This document shows, in pieces, positions 9,443 through 18,616 of a DNA stretch of 64,000 bases. A model generated the notes under the pieces. It saw only the letters and a list, made by a program, of their open reading frames with translations, was not told where the DNA came from and did not search any database. Position 1 is the stretch's first letter; each line of letters starts with the position of its first letter. The position numbers and the translations under genes are program-made. The stretch comes from Antarctobacter albus (lineage in GTDB: Bacteria; Pseudomonadota; Alphaproteobacteria; Rhodobacterales; Rhodobacteraceae), in contig NZ_FMZI01000012.1 in NCBI RefSeq assembly GCF_900101505.1, positions 1 through 64,000 on the forward strand, read 5' to 3'.

Positions 9443-10381
9443 TTATTCCCAGACGCCTTGTTCTTCGAAAAAGCGGATGGCGCCGGGGTGGTAGGGGATC
9501 GGAAGCTTGGGGTCCGCCATCATGTCGAGAGACATCTTGCCAAACTGCGGATCCGCCTTGGCCAGGTGTTCGGCATTCCTGGCGATACCGGCGACCACCT
9601 GATACACGGTCTCGTCATCGACTGCGTCAGTGACGAGAATAACGAAGGGGGCGGTGATCACAGTCGCGTCCTGCCCGGTGCGGGCAGTTGTTCTGCCGAT
9701 CGAAGCGCCCGGCGCGAGATCGGCCAGGGCAGCCTGTTCAGCTTCGCCGTCGGGGAGGTTTACAAACGTCACACCGACTGAGGCATCCGCCTTGGCGACC
9801 GCGCCGGCCGAAATCGAGAAGATTGATGCATCCAGCGATCCGTCGATCAGTTCGTCGATGGCCTGAACGCCGTTCTGGACGGGAATGGGCTGCACGTCGT
9901 CGAAGCTCATGCCGGAAACCATGAAGGCTGCGTTCATGAACACGTCCAAATTGCGCTGCGAGGTGTACTCGGAGGCAACGCGTTTGCCTGCGAGGTCTTC
10001 GATTTTTTCAATCCCATCGCCTTGCCGGGAAATGATGCCGAGTTCGAGCGGGTAGACGACCGTCGCAATCCGCAGTCCGGGATAGGGCCGCCCCTCGAAG
10101 GACCCTACTCCTGCGTAGGCCTGGGCAGCGGCCGTGATATTGGCAAACGAGAAGTCGAACTCCCGGTCGGCCATCGCAGGGATGATAGCGCTGGGTCCGC
10201 CCAAAGGAACGACGATGAACGATCGGCCGATGCTCTTGCCAACGATGTTGGCGATTGCCGACCCCGACACATAGGCCAAGGATCCCTGTGGATTGGTCCC
10301 GATAGCGACTGGAGCCTGTGCCGAAACCTGCCCGGCCCAAAGGGCGCCGGACAACGCCGCAATAGCTGCGAAGATACGCAT
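9443..10381 (-). CDS. TAXI-family TRAP solute-binding protein
   Basis: The 312-residue protein has a cleavable signal peptide (about residues 1-21, ending VSAQA) and the TAXI fold: GTNPQGSLAYVSGSAIANIV, a PLGGPSAIIPAMADREFDFSFAN region, and LELGIISRQGDGIEKIEDLAGKRVA. It should sit in the periplasm and hand its ligand to the fused permease 74 bp downstream. The ligand is not evident from sequence; context suggests an aromatic or sulfated organic acid. The start has a strong GGGAGGAATC ribosome site. Confidence 0.9.
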   Translation of the reverse strand: MRIFAAIAALSGALWAGQVSAQAPVAIGTNPQGSLAYVSGSAIANIVGKSIGRSFIVVPLGGPSAIIPAMADREFDFSFANITAAAQAYAGVGSFEGRPYPGLRIATVVYPLELGIISRQGDGIEKIEDLAGKRVASEYTSQRNLDVFMNAAFMVSGMSFDDVQPIPVQNGVQAIDELIDGSLDASIFSISAGAVAKADASVGVTFVNLPDGEAEQAALADLAPGASIGRTTARTGQDATVITAPFVILVTDAVDDETVYQVVAGIARNAEHLAKADPQFGKMSLDMMADPKLPIPYHPGAIRFFEEQGVWE

Positions 10382-10434
10382 GATGATTCCTCCCTGTTAA
10401 CGCTGCGGCAATATCGCTTGCGCAGAAAATTGAC

Positions 10435-11388
10435 TCAAAGTTGATTTCGGCCACTTACTTGAGATTTTTGCACGGTATCTGATGCGACATCCTGGAGTTC
10501 TGCTGCAAGGGACCGCGCCAACGGCGTCAACCCCGATTCACTACGTGTCGAGATGCCCACGTTTCCCTGCGTGGCTGCCGTGTCCACAGCCAACGCACTA
10601 AGTACGCCGGAGCGTAGATCCCCTTCGACGGCTCCCCATGGCGCAATCCACACCGCGTCCGTCTGCAGGCAATAGGCGCGTGCAAACGGCGATGAGACGG
10701 TCTCGACCACGTCAGCCACCTTTTTTACACCCGCCGCGATCAGCATTTGCTCGGCATCCCGGCGGATGATCGTGTCGGCAAGAGGGATGACAAAGGTTTG
10801 CTCTGCCAAAGACGCCATGAACTCTTCGTGCAGTTCGAGAACGAGCAGCGGGTGGCCCGGACGAACCACTGCGGCAAGTTGTTCCTGGTAGAGGATCTGG
10901 AAGTCGATACCGGCCATGTCGTCCGGCGCAGCAAGCCGACCGATCACGAAATCCAGTTCACCGACCCTCAGCGCCTGCATCAGAACAGGATTGGTCCCAG
11001 TCACGACGGAGACCGGACAGCCGGGATTTCGCGCCTTGAACCGTGCCACCGCGGTTGGAAGAACGCGTTCAGCGGCATTGGGCAGAACGCCGACGATCAC
11101 CGATTGGCGCGCATCCTTGCGGGTTCGCGCAATTTGTTCGAGCCCCTGTTTCAGGGCCGTCACGCTGGCAGAAACGTGGCGATAGAACGTCTCACCCGCC
11201 GAGGTCAGCACGATGCCCGCCCGGTTTCTCTCCATCAACCGTGCATTGATGATTTCCTCTAGTTCACCCAGCGTTCTGGAGGCGGCCGACTGTGTGATGT
11301 TGAGCTGATGGGCCGCTGCGATGATGGACCCACTTCGAACGATCTCCAGGAAGCAGGTGAGATGCCGCTGTTTGATCCGGTTGTCCAT
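10435..11388 (-). CDS. LysR-family regulator, PcaQ-like
   Basis: The 317-residue protein has an N-terminal winged helix (IKQRHLTCFLEIVRSGSIIAAAHQLNITQSAASRTLGELE) and a periplasmic-binding-like effector domain from about residue 95. The IKxRHLxCFLE opening is characteristic of the PcaQ/GbpR group, which often controls aromatic-acid genes. It lies 53 bp upstream of the TAXI gene in the same direction, so it probably controls the TAXI-TRAP-sulfatase run and perhaps itself. The co-inducer is unknown. Confidence 0.88.
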   Translation of the reverse strand: MDNRIKQRHLTCFLEIVRSGSIIAAAHQLNITQSAASRTLGELEEIINARLMERNRAGIVLTSAGETFYRHVSASVTALKQGLEQIARTRKDARQSVIVGVLPNAAERVLPTAVARFKARNPGCPVSVVTGTNPVLMQALRVGELDFVIGRLAAPDDMAGIDFQILYQEQLAAVVRPGHPLLVLELHEEFMASLAEQTFVIPLADTIIRRDAEQMLIAAGVKKVADVVETVSSPFARAYCLQTDAVWIAPWGAVEGDLRSGVLSALAVDTAATQGNVGISTRSESGLTPLARSLAAELQDVASDTVQKSQVSGRNQL

Positions 11389-11676
11389 CCTTCATCCTTT
11401 GCAATAAGACGCAATCGAAGCGAATACAGGTTTCCGCCACGAGGCCGGACCGCCCCCTGCTTCTCCCCGCGATAGAACGTGAAACCAGTACGATCAGCGA
11501 CGGATCAGGTGCTCGGCCCTTCCGGTCAAAAGGCGACGTCGCTTTGCCTCGATGGTCCACGATCAAGGTCGAGGTTTGGCCAAGACGATGACCCCGCCCC
11601 CGCTGCGCCGACGACCATTGTTTGGTCCACTACCAACCTCAAGCACGGCGATGGCGAGAGCGAGATCCTTGGGCGA

Positions 11677-13179
11677 TTACTGGGTCTTCAGTTGCATCCT
11701 GCGGTGCTTGTGCGCCTGGTAGATACTCAAGGCCACCGTTCCCAGCGCCAGGACAAGGCAGACAAGGCTGACCGGGCTGGTCAGGAAGATGGTATAATCT
11801 CCACGCCCCAGCAATAGCGCGCGCCTCAGGTGTTCTTCGGCCATCGGCCCCAACACCATGCCCAGAAGCACCGGAGCGGCCGGCAGGTCCATGCGCCTTG
11901 CGCAATAGCCGACAAAGCCGAACCCGATGCAAAGGAGGACGTCGAAGACATTGCGCGACACCGAATAGGCCCCGAAACAAATAAAGAACAGGATGATCTG
12001 GTAGAGGATCGTGTAGGGCACCTTCAAAAGGCGGATCCAGAGTCCGATCAGCGGCAGGTTCAGGAAGATGAGAATCACGTTGCCCACCCAAAACCCTGCA
12101 ATTACGCCCCAGAAAAGATCCGGGTTGTTCGAGATCACGCGCGGACCCGGCTGGATCCCGTGGATCATCAACGTTCCGAGGATAAGCGCCATGGTCGCAC
12201 TTCCGGGGATGCCGAGCGCAAGCGTCGGAATGAAAGCCGCCTGCGCAGCAGCGTTGTTGGCAGCCTCGGCCGAGGATATGCCCTCGACCGCGCCCTTGCC
12301 AAATTTCGACGGGTTCTTTGAGATCTTTTTTTCCACAGCATAGGCGACGAAGGAGGAGATCGCAGCTCCGGCACCCGGCAGGATGCCGATGAGTGACCCC
12401 AGCCCGGTCCCGCGGCCGATCGGGCGTGCGGCCTCGCGCCAATCCTGACGGGTTGGAATCATCGACCGCCATGAGACGTCGATCGAGGGAGAACGCCGAG
12501 TGTCTCCCCCATCGGCGAATTTCCACAGGATCTCTGTCACGCCGAACAACCCCAAGGCAACCACGACCATGCTCACCCCGTCCAGCAGGCTTTCGCTGCC
12601 GAATGTAAACCTGGGGTAGCCCGTCTGAACCTCGATGCCCACAAGGCCGATCAACAGTCCGAAAATGATCATGACGAGGCTGCGGGTGATCGAACTCGCA
12701 GCGATCGTGCTGGACGCGATCAGAGCTAGCAGGATCAGCGAGAAATACTCGACCGAACTGAACGACAGCGCTACTGAGACCAGCGGCTTGGCGAAGGCCA
12801 TCACCAACAGGATTGCCGAACAGCCGCCAACGAAGGACGCCAAAGTGGTCAGGGTAAGCGCAACACCGGCCCGCCCTTGTTGCGACATCGGATAACCGTC
12901 GAGGCAAACCACCGCTGAGGGCTCGCTGCCGGGCAAGTTCAACAGGATCGCCGCCGTCGATCCGCCATACATCGTTCCGAAATAGATTCCGGACAGCATT
13001 ACAATGGCGTCGACCGGTGTCTGGGTGAAGGTCAGCGGCAACAGCAGGGACATGCCCGCAAGCGTACCGATCCCGGGCAGCACACCTATAAAGGTTCCCA
13101 TCAGCGCACCGATGAAACAGGCGAAAAGGGTCGAAACCGTCAGGACGACGTCAAAACCCTGAAGAAGATTGGCCAGCAT
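11677..13179 (-). CDS. Tripartite tricarboxylate transporter large permease, TctA
   Basis: The 500-residue protein has about 12 transmembrane segments and the paired TctA motifs: GTFIGVLPGIGTLAGMSLLLPLTF near residue 30, GIYFGTMYGGSTAAILLNLPGS near 66, and the second GSLIGILPGAGAAISSFVAYAVEKK repeat near 260. It is the main membrane channel of a TTT carboxylate importer. It is last in a tctC-sulfatase-tctB-tctA run, 12 bp after tctB. The 288 bp between this gene and the LysR gene show no convincing gene. Confidence 0.93.
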   Translation of the reverse strand: MLANLLQGFDVVLTVSTLFACFIGALMGTFIGVLPGIGTLAGMSLLLPLTFTQTPVDAIVMLSGIYFGTMYGGSTAAILLNLPGSEPSAVVCLDGYPMSQQGRAGVALTLTTLASFVGGCSAILLVMAFAKPLVSVALSFSSVEYFSLILLALIASSTIAASSITRSLVMIIFGLLIGLVGIEVQTGYPRFTFGSESLLDGVSMVVVALGLFGVTEILWKFADGGDTRRSPSIDVSWRSMIPTRQDWREAARPIGRGTGLGSLIGILPGAGAAISSFVAYAVEKKISKNPSKFGKGAVEGISSAEAANNAAAQAAFIPTLALGIPGSATMALILGTLMIHGIQPGPRVISNNPDLFWGVIAGFWVGNVILIFLNLPLIGLWIRLLKVPYTILYQIILFFICFGAYSVSRNVFDVLLCIGFGFVGYCARRMDLPAAPVLLGMVLGPMAEEHLRRALLLGRGDYTIFLTSPVSLVCLVLALGTVALSIYQAHKHRRMQLKTQ

Positions 13180-13191
13180 AGTCGGTTCCCC

Positions 13192-13659
13192 TCAGTACAG
13201 GTCCAGGATCAGGCTGTCGCTCAGCAAGGTCTTCAAGCCAGCGATAAACAGACACAATCCGACAGAGGTGAGCAGGACTTTCTTCCAGGAATATTCGCGT
13301 TCAGCAAATTCACTGATGCCGATCAGTCCGAAAATCGCGGCGAACATGCCCGAATATTCGACCAGGAAGGCAAATGACGCCATCGCGGCCGAAATGGCGA
13401 TCAACGGACGCCAAAGAAAGCCGGGCACGCGATCCTCGTACTTCGGCACATCCCAGAAGAAGGCGAGGCCGAGACAGGTCAGCAGAATGCCTAGCCCCAT
13501 CGGCACAGCGCCGGGCCCGATCCGCCGGAGACTGCCCAGCGGATACCCCGTTGCCTCGGCAATCGCCAAAAGGCCGAGACCGGTGATCGCGATGCTGCCG
13601 ATCAGCCGTTGCCCAACGCGGCCCTGTCCGGCCCGCCCCAAAATGTCCTTGATGTCCAT
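13192..13659 (-). CDS. Tripartite tricarboxylate transporter small permease, TctB
   Basis: The 155-residue product has four predicted transmembrane helices, beginning with RLIGSIAITGLGLLAIAEA and including GPGAVPMGLGILLTCLGLAFF, the usual TctB signature (GPGxxP near the first hairpin). It partners TctA, whose gene follows after 12 bp. The start at 13659 has a GGGAGGAGG ribosome site; an in-frame ATG at 13716 would add an unrelated tail. Confidence 0.88.
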   Translation of the reverse strand: MDIKDILGRAGQGRVGQRLIGSIAITGLGLLAIAEATGYPLGSLRRIGPGAVPMGLGILLTCLGLAFFWDVPKYEDRVPGFLWRPLIAISAAMASFAFLVEYSGMFAAIFGLIGISEFAEREYSWKKVLLTSVGLCLFIAGLKTLLSDSLILDLY

Positions 13660-13681
13660 AGCCTCCTCCCAAAGCTTGTTT

Positions 13682-15271
13682 TCAGGCACGTGCCAGTGGG
13701 AATGGCGCTTCATCAACCGTCGTCATCATCTTTCGCGACAGAAGCTCGAACATTCGGGCACGCAAATCCTGGTAGTCAGGGTCGTCAGCGAGGTTTCGCA
13801 TCTCCAGCGGGTCCTCTTTCAGATCATACAATTCGACCCAATCCTCTGGATCGTAGATCGAAAGCCGGTATCGGTCACTGATCACCGAGCGTGCACGAAT
13901 GGGAACCGTCATCCCAAAGGCAGGCGCGTGCCCGTCTTCCTCGATCAGCACGGCCTCATGTGCGGTTTGTCGCTCTCCCCGGATTACTGGCATCAAGCTC
14001 TGGCCCTGCATCCCGTAGCTCGGGGCCAAACCCGCCCGATCAAGGATCGTACGAGCGATATCGAGCGATCCGCTCAACGCCTCGGTGCGACGCGGCCCGC
14101 CCGCGTGATCCGGTTCTGACCAGATGAACGGCACCCGGACCAACCCCTGGTAATGCAGCGCGGCCTTCAGCATCAGCCCGTGGTCGCCCATGAAGTCACC
14201 ATGATCCGATGTGAAAATCACCACGGTATTTTCACGCAGACCAAGTGAATCCAGCCGATCAAGAAGCCGGCCAACGGCATCGTCGATCATGGCGATCATG
14301 CCGTAGGTCAGGGCAATCGCCTCGCGGGCCTCGCGCTCGTTCACGGTAAAGGCCACGGTGCTCTGTCGATTGACCCCCGACGCCTGGTGCATCTGTCGGA
14401 CAGGCGGTGTCATCTTGGACTCGTCCAGTTTGAGCAGGCTTTCGGGCACGGGCATGTCATCGGGATCGTAGAGATCCCAGTAGTGGCCCGGCGGTGTGAA
14501 GGGGTGATGCGGATCCGGAAAGGAACAATGCAACATGAACGGCTGATCCGACTCTGCGGCCTCGTCCAGCCAAGCCAGACTGCGCTCCTCGATGTAGCGG
14601 GTGGGGTAGAGTTCTTCTGGGACCTTCGTCCGATAGGCTTGCGGGATTGTGTATCGGTCATCCGGCAAGGCGTTGGCTGGACCGCGCAAGCTGTCGGGGT
14701 CCTCGGTGCGCTCGGCGAGCCAGCGGTGATAGTCGCCGTGCACCATGTCGCCATGCATCGTGCAGAGTTCCACGTGATCAAAGCCGTAGAACGGCAGTTT
14801 GATCACATGCGCTGGGTCGTCGCGCCAACGATCCAGGGCCTCCTGATCATAGGGCCCCTCGGACCAGGCCTTGTGCCGTTCTTCGCGCAAGTCGATTGGC
14901 GGCGGTGTCCCATCAACGGCCTCGCGCTCCATCTGAGGTGGCAGGTCGGTCATGGTCTGAAGATGCGATTTACCGATCAGCGCGGTGCGGTATCCCCCTG
15001 CAGACAACAGATCGCACATGGTCGTCGAGTCGAGCCGGAGCGGAACGCCATTCCGCTTCACGCCGTGCAGGGACGGCATGCGCCCCGTCATGATCGTGGC
15101 ACGGTTGGGCATGCAGATCGGCGTCGCCACATGGAAACGGTCAAAGCTGACCCCGTTTTCTGCGATCCGGTCAATCGAAGGCGTGCGAAGGACCGGGTTT
15201 CCGTAAGAGCCGACGTGGTCGGCTCTTTGCTGATCCGTGCTGATCAGAATGAAATTTGGACGATCGATCAT
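13682..15271 (-). CDS. Type I (formylglycine) sulfatase, cytosolic, paralogue of the gene at 5912
   Basis: The 529-residue protein has the full sulfatase signature: STDQQRADHVG for the first metal site, C53 in CMPNR as the residue to be converted to formylglycine, KSHLQ, and TSDHGDFMGDHGLMLK for the second metal site. It lacks a signal peptide. It is clearly related along its whole length to the sulfatase at 5912, but with inserted and changed segments in the substrate-facing middle, so the two may differ in substrate. It sits between tctC and tctB, 6 bp from tctC, so uptake and ester cleavage are probably co-expressed. Confidence 0.88.
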   Translation of the reverse strand: MIDRPNFILISTDQQRADHVGSYGNPVLRTPSIDRIAENGVSFDRFHVATPICMPNRATIMTGRMPSLHGVKRNGVPLRLDSTTMCDLLSAGGYRTALIGKSHLQTMTDLPPQMEREAVDGTPPPIDLREERHKAWSEGPYDQEALDRWRDDPAHVIKLPFYGFDHVELCTMHGDMVHGDYHRWLAERTEDPDSLRGPANALPDDRYTIPQAYRTKVPEELYPTRYIEERSLAWLDEAAESDQPFMLHCSFPDPHHPFTPPGHYWDLYDPDDMPVPESLLKLDESKMTPPVRQMHQASGVNRQSTVAFTVNEREAREAIALTYGMIAMIDDAVGRLLDRLDSLGLRENTVVIFTSDHGDFMGDHGLMLKAALHYQGLVRVPFIWSEPDHAGGPRRTEALSGSLDIARTILDRAGLAPSYGMQGQSLMPVIRGERQTAHEAVLIEEDGHAPAFGMTVPIRARSVISDRYRLSIYDPEDWVELYDLKEDPLEMRNLADDPDYQDLRARMFELLSRKMMTTVDEAPFPLARA

Positions 15272-15277
15272 GTCGGG

Positions 15278-16255
15278 TCACTGGCCCAGGTCGAGTGTGG
15301 ACATGAGTTCGCCAAACCCATCCGCCTGCACTTTCAGCACCTCCAAGAAGTCCGCTCCGGGCAGATAGGCAGGACTGATCGACAGAGTGTCCAAGTATTC
15401 CACGAATGCGACCGATGTGGCGGTCTTTTCACTGACCTCTTGAAGGACTGCGACCACCTCGTCGGGCGTGCCAGCCGGGACGAATACCCCCCACGACGGG
15501 ATGTGATCGACCTCCGGGTAGCCCAGTTCTGTCATCGTCGGCACATCGGGCAGTTTTTCCAGCCGCTCGGGAGCCGTCGTGGCCAGCGCCTTGACCGACC
15601 CATCCTGTATGTAGGCCATAATCGAACCGGTCACGACAGGCATCATGTCGACCTCGCCACTGACCAGCGCCAAGATCGCCGGACCGCCACCGCGATAGCC
15701 GACATGCAAGAGATCAACGCCACTGGCCTGTTTGAGTTTTTCTCCAGTCAAATGCATCTCGCCCCCCGCGCCGGAAGATGAGAAACTCAGGTAGCCCGGA
15801 TCATCCTTGGCCACGGCAAGAAAATCCGCAAGCGTGTCGAAACCGGAGTCACTGCGCACCGAGAACAGGATGGGCTGGGCTGCGATACGCGCCACCGGGA
15901 TCAGATCTTCGGCGGGATCGTAGGTTGCCGGCGGGGTCGCATGTTCGGCCATCGTGTAGGGCGCCGTAGGAGCAAAAAGCAGGGTGTAGCCGTCCGCATC
16001 CGACCGGACAACATCCTGCGTCCCGATGAAGCCGGCTGCTCCGCCGATGTTTTCAACAATCACATTCTGCCCGAATGCTTCAGTCAGTTCCTTGGCAAAC
16101 GCCCGGCCCAGAACGTCCGTACCGCCACCCGCCGCGAACGGCACGACCATTCGGACCACCCGCTCCGGATAGCCTTCCGCCGTGGCCGAACCGGCCAGCG
16201 CCACAAGCGCCAGTGATGAATATTTTGCATATTTCAGAAAATAACGAGCCAACAC
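15278..16255 (-). CDS. Tripartite tricarboxylate transporter substrate-binding protein, TctC/Bug
   Basis: The 325-residue protein has a signal peptide (cleavage near SATAEG) and the Bug-family core: YPERVVRMVVPFAAGGGTDVLGRAFAKEL, the ligand loop, and PSWGVFVPAGTPDEVV. It would bind a carboxylate in the periplasm for TctAB. The start is read as GTG at 16255, with AGGA 7 nt upstream. An out-of-frame ATG at 16260 would encode only eight residues. It is the first gene of its operon, divergent from a LysR gene 105 bp away. Confidence 0.9.
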   Translation of the reverse strand: MLARYFLKYAKYSSLALVALAGSATAEGYPERVVRMVVPFAAGGGTDVLGRAFAKELTEAFGQNVIVENIGGAAGFIGTQDVVRSDADGYTLLFAPTAPYTMAEHATPPATYDPAEDLIPVARIAAQPILFSVRSDSGFDTLADFLAVAKDDPGYLSFSSSGAGGEMHLTGEKLKQASGVDLLHVGYRGGGPAILALVSGEVDMMPVVTGSIMAYIQDGSVKALATTAPERLEKLPDVPTMTELGYPEVDHIPSWGVFVPAGTPDEVVAVLQEVSEKTATSVAFVEYLDTLSISPAYLPGADFLEVLKVQADGFGELMSTLDLGQ

Positions 16256-16360
16256 TTCATCGTCCTCCCTTGATGTTCGCGTTCACATGAGGGAAAGTTG
16301 CGAAGGGCCCTCTCAAAGTCAAATCACTTACCGTCATGACCCATAACCAAATGGAATAAT

Positions 16361-17236
16361 ATGCTCGCTCGGGACCTGAGATATTTCGTGATGCTCAGCC
16401 GGACGCGGCATTTTACCCGCGCCGCAGAAGAACTTGGCATCACGCAGCCCGCGCTCAGTAAGGGCATCCGCAGACTGGAGGAAACGATACGCGCCAAGCT
16501 GGTCGTGTCGTCCAACCGCAGGTCGGTGGAACTCACCGAGGCCGGTCAGGTCTTTGCGAGTCGCGCCCGCATCATTCTCGGCGACATAGATGCCGCCGTG
16601 GCCGAGGCGACGATGCAGAGCGGTCAAGCCCGCGGCAATCTTCGGGTTGGCGCCGGACCGATCTTTGCGGATGAATACCTGCCCACCGCAATCGCAGATC
16701 TGGTCGAGCGCTTTCCCGACCTGTCGTTCTCGGTGATCGCAGACCTGAACACCAAACTGCTGGACCGACTGCAAGAGGGCGATCTGGACTTGGTCTTCTG
16801 CACGACATTCGAGGTTCCCAAGCTGCCGCAACTGTGCAGCGAAGACCTGGACATCAATGCGATGGTAATCCTGTTCCGAAAAGGCCACCCGCTGGAAGAC
16901 CGCGAAACACTCCAGCCCAGAGACCTGACAGAGTATGAATGGGTCATGCAGGAATCGAGCTATCTCACTCGAAAATGGCTGGAGAACAAATTCGCCACCC
17001 TTGACCTGCCACCACCGCGCATACGCGTCGAAACCGCAGCCCACCGCTTTGCCCAGCACCTGGTCGAGCGCACCGATTTACTGTCATTCCTACCCGCACC
17101 GGGCGTTTTGCCGAACCTCTGCCAGCGCTTTGTTCCGGGACTGGAGTGGGAGCGCAGAGTGGGCGCCGTCTATCGGGGCGATGGCGTCCTACCGCCGGCA
17201 GCCCGGCTCCTGATCTCGGCGATGAAAAAACTCTAA
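16361..17236 (+). CDS. LysR-family transcriptional regulator
   Basis: The 291-residue protein has an N-terminal winged helix (RDLRYFVMLSRTRHFTRAAEELGITQPALSKGIRRLEE) and a C-terminal effector-binding domain. Its gene is divergent from tctC, and the 105-bp gap is the natural place for a shared operator, so control of the tctC-sulfatase-tctB-tctA run is likely. The helix-turn-helix is intact and the length is normal. The inducer is unknown. Confidence 0.88.
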   Translation: MLARDLRYFVMLSRTRHFTRAAEELGITQPALSKGIRRLEETIRAKLVVSSNRRSVELTEAGQVFASRARIILGDIDAAVAEATMQSGQARGNLRVGAGPIFADEYLPTAIADLVERFPDLSFSVIADLNTKLLDRLQEGDLDLVFCTTFEVPKLPQLCSEDLDINAMVILFRKGHPLEDRETLQPRDLTEYEWVMQESSYLTRKWLENKFATLDLPPPRIRVETAAHRFAQHLVERTDLLSFLPAPGVLPNLCQRFVPGLEWERRVGAVYRGDGVLPPAARLLISAMKKL

Positions 17237-17325
17237 GCCGAAACGCCCAATCCACAATTCGGAAACCCGGCAAACATCGGTCGCGGTTCGACCATTCGCC
17301 CTTGCGGCAAATGCCGGCAGCCTCT

Positions 17326-18129
17326 TCAGTCGGCATCCGCGCGCCCCGTCCCGACCGGGGAGGCCAGCGAAAGCTTCTGGCAATAGCGCATCAGACAGGC
17401 GACCTGCGCCGCGTCCGGGCGGACGGCTGCCGGATCCACGCCGACAAGCGTCACCGCAGCCTGCACTTCCTCCTGCCAGTCGAGGATCGGCGCAGCAGCA
17501 GCGACCAAGCCTGGAATGAACCGGCCATCCACGCTCGCATATCCGGTCCTACGGATCGAGGCGGCAAGCGCCTCGAGACCTTTGTTGCTCGGAACCGCGT
17601 CGGGCAGGAAGGCCGGATTTCGGACCGCGCGGCGCAACTCAGTCTCACGCGCCTTCTGGGTCGCAGGCCGGGGCGCGTAAGCCAAGAATATCCGGCCCGT
17701 TGCCGACGTCAGAAGGGGCAAAGTCGTCCCAAGGCCGATCGAGGTCACCGTCGGCGACAACCCCCTTTGCCAACGCACGACCGTTGCACCTTCATTTGCC
17801 CAAACGGCCAGAAGCACCGTCATGCCAGTCTCGGCGGCCAGGTCCGACAAACCGTCCGCAGCAGTGTTGACAAAGTCGTGCCGGGCCAGAGCCGCGAGGC
17901 CAATCCGCATAGCTGCGGCGCCAAGATCGTATCGGCCCGAACGCCCCTCCTGCTTGACCAGCCCGGCCAAAACGAAAGAGGCGAGATAACGATGCGTCTT
18001 GCTGAGGGGCATCCCGCAACCGCGGGCAATGTCCGATAGCGTCATGGCGCCATCCTGCCGCGAAAGGAAATCCAGGACACCCAGCGCCGTGTCCAGGGAT
18101 TTCAAGCCCTGGCTTGCCTCATCCGCCAT
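17326..18129 (-). CDS. IclR-family transcriptional regulator
   Basis: The 267-residue product has an N-terminal winged helix (SLDTALGVLDFLSRQDGAMTLSDIARGCGMPLSKTHRYLASFVLAGLV) and an IclR effector domain ending in AAAAPILDWQEEVQAAVTLVGV. IclR proteins often control aromatic-acid genes. It overlaps the upstream thioesterase gene by 11 bp, so both are co-transcribed, divergently from the hydroxylase-ligase pair. The perfect palindrome at 18542-18553 is a candidate operator. Confidence 0.9.
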   Translation of the reverse strand: MADEASQGLKSLDTALGVLDFLSRQDGAMTLSDIARGCGMPLSKTHRYLASFVLAGLVKQEGRSGRYDLGAAAMRIGLAALARHDFVNTAADGLSDLAAETGMTVLLAVWANEGATVVRWQRGLSPTVTSIGLGTTLPLLTSATGRIFLAYAPRPATQKARETELRRAVRNPAFLPDAVPSNKGLEALAASIRRTGYASVDGRFIPGLVAAAAPILDWQEEVQAAVTLVGVDPAAVRPDAAQVACLMRYCQKLSLASPVGTGRADAD

Positions 18130-18532
18130 AATGCCTACTCAACATTTCCCTGAAGTCAGTGGTGTCGCCAGCGACAATACCGTTTTCGCCACGCGTGAAA
18201 AGGCAACGAACCTCCGTGCCCTCGAAGGCAAGGTTGTCACCGACGCGCCCGGTATAGCTCAGAGTCAGGGTGCGCCTCGCCCATTCAGAGACATGTCCCT
18301 CAATCAAGAGCGTGTCGCCATCCCGAATCGGGCTGCGAAACCTGGCGCCCACTTCGACAAGGCCGATGCCAACAATGCCGAGAGCATCGCAAATATACTG
18401 ATGTCCGCCCAGCGGGCGCAGCATGTGGTGGAACGCCCCATCCATCCAGCGAAAAATGTTTGGATAGAAGACAATAGCCGCTGGATCACAATCTCCGAAG
18501 ACGACTTGGACAGGGTTCGTAGCGCGCATCAT
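18119..18532 (-). CDS. Acyl-CoA thioesterase, 4-hydroxybenzoyl-CoA thioesterase type (candidate gentisyl-CoA thioesterase)
   Basis: The 137-residue hot-dog-fold protein has the family active-site stretch VVFGDCDPAAIVFYPNIFRWMD, with the catalytic aspartate in DPAAIVFYP. Such enzymes hydrolyse aromatic acyl-CoAs. Beside a salicylyl-CoA hydroxylase-like gene, the fitting job is release of gentisate from gentisyl-CoA. Two adjacent ATG codons (18532 and 18529) make the start uncertain by one residue. The fold call is firm; the substrate is inferred. Confidence 0.87.
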   Translation of the reverse strand: MMRATNPVQVVFGDCDPAAIVFYPNIFRWMDGAFHHMLRPLGGHQYICDALGIVGIGLVEVGARFRSPIRDGDTLLIEGHVSEWARRTLTLSYTGRVGDNLAFEGTEVRCLFTRGENGIVAGDTTDFREMLSRHYGG

Positions 18533-18541
18533 AGATTTCCG

Positions 18542-18553
18542 AATTGTACAATT
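18542..18553. promoter_or_regulatory. Perfect 12-bp palindrome in the thioesterase/hydroxylase divergent region
   Basis: AATTGTACAATT is a perfect palindrome in the 84-bp gap between the start codons of the thioesterase and hydroxylase genes. It lies in an AT-rich patch of otherwise GC-rich DNA. Position and symmetry fit an operator for the nearby IclR protein, but binding is inferred. Confidence 0.5.
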
Positions 18554-18616
18554 AATTGCATATTTCAGAAATGTAGCTTAACCCCTTCCGCAGGTCCAGA
18601 GACTTTGGGAGGAGCC

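Noticed and set aside
17999-18616. Long N-terminal extension of the hydroxylase frame
   Set aside because: It is antisense to the IclR and thioesterase genes. The real start at 18617 has a strong ribosome site and directly precedes the FAD motif.
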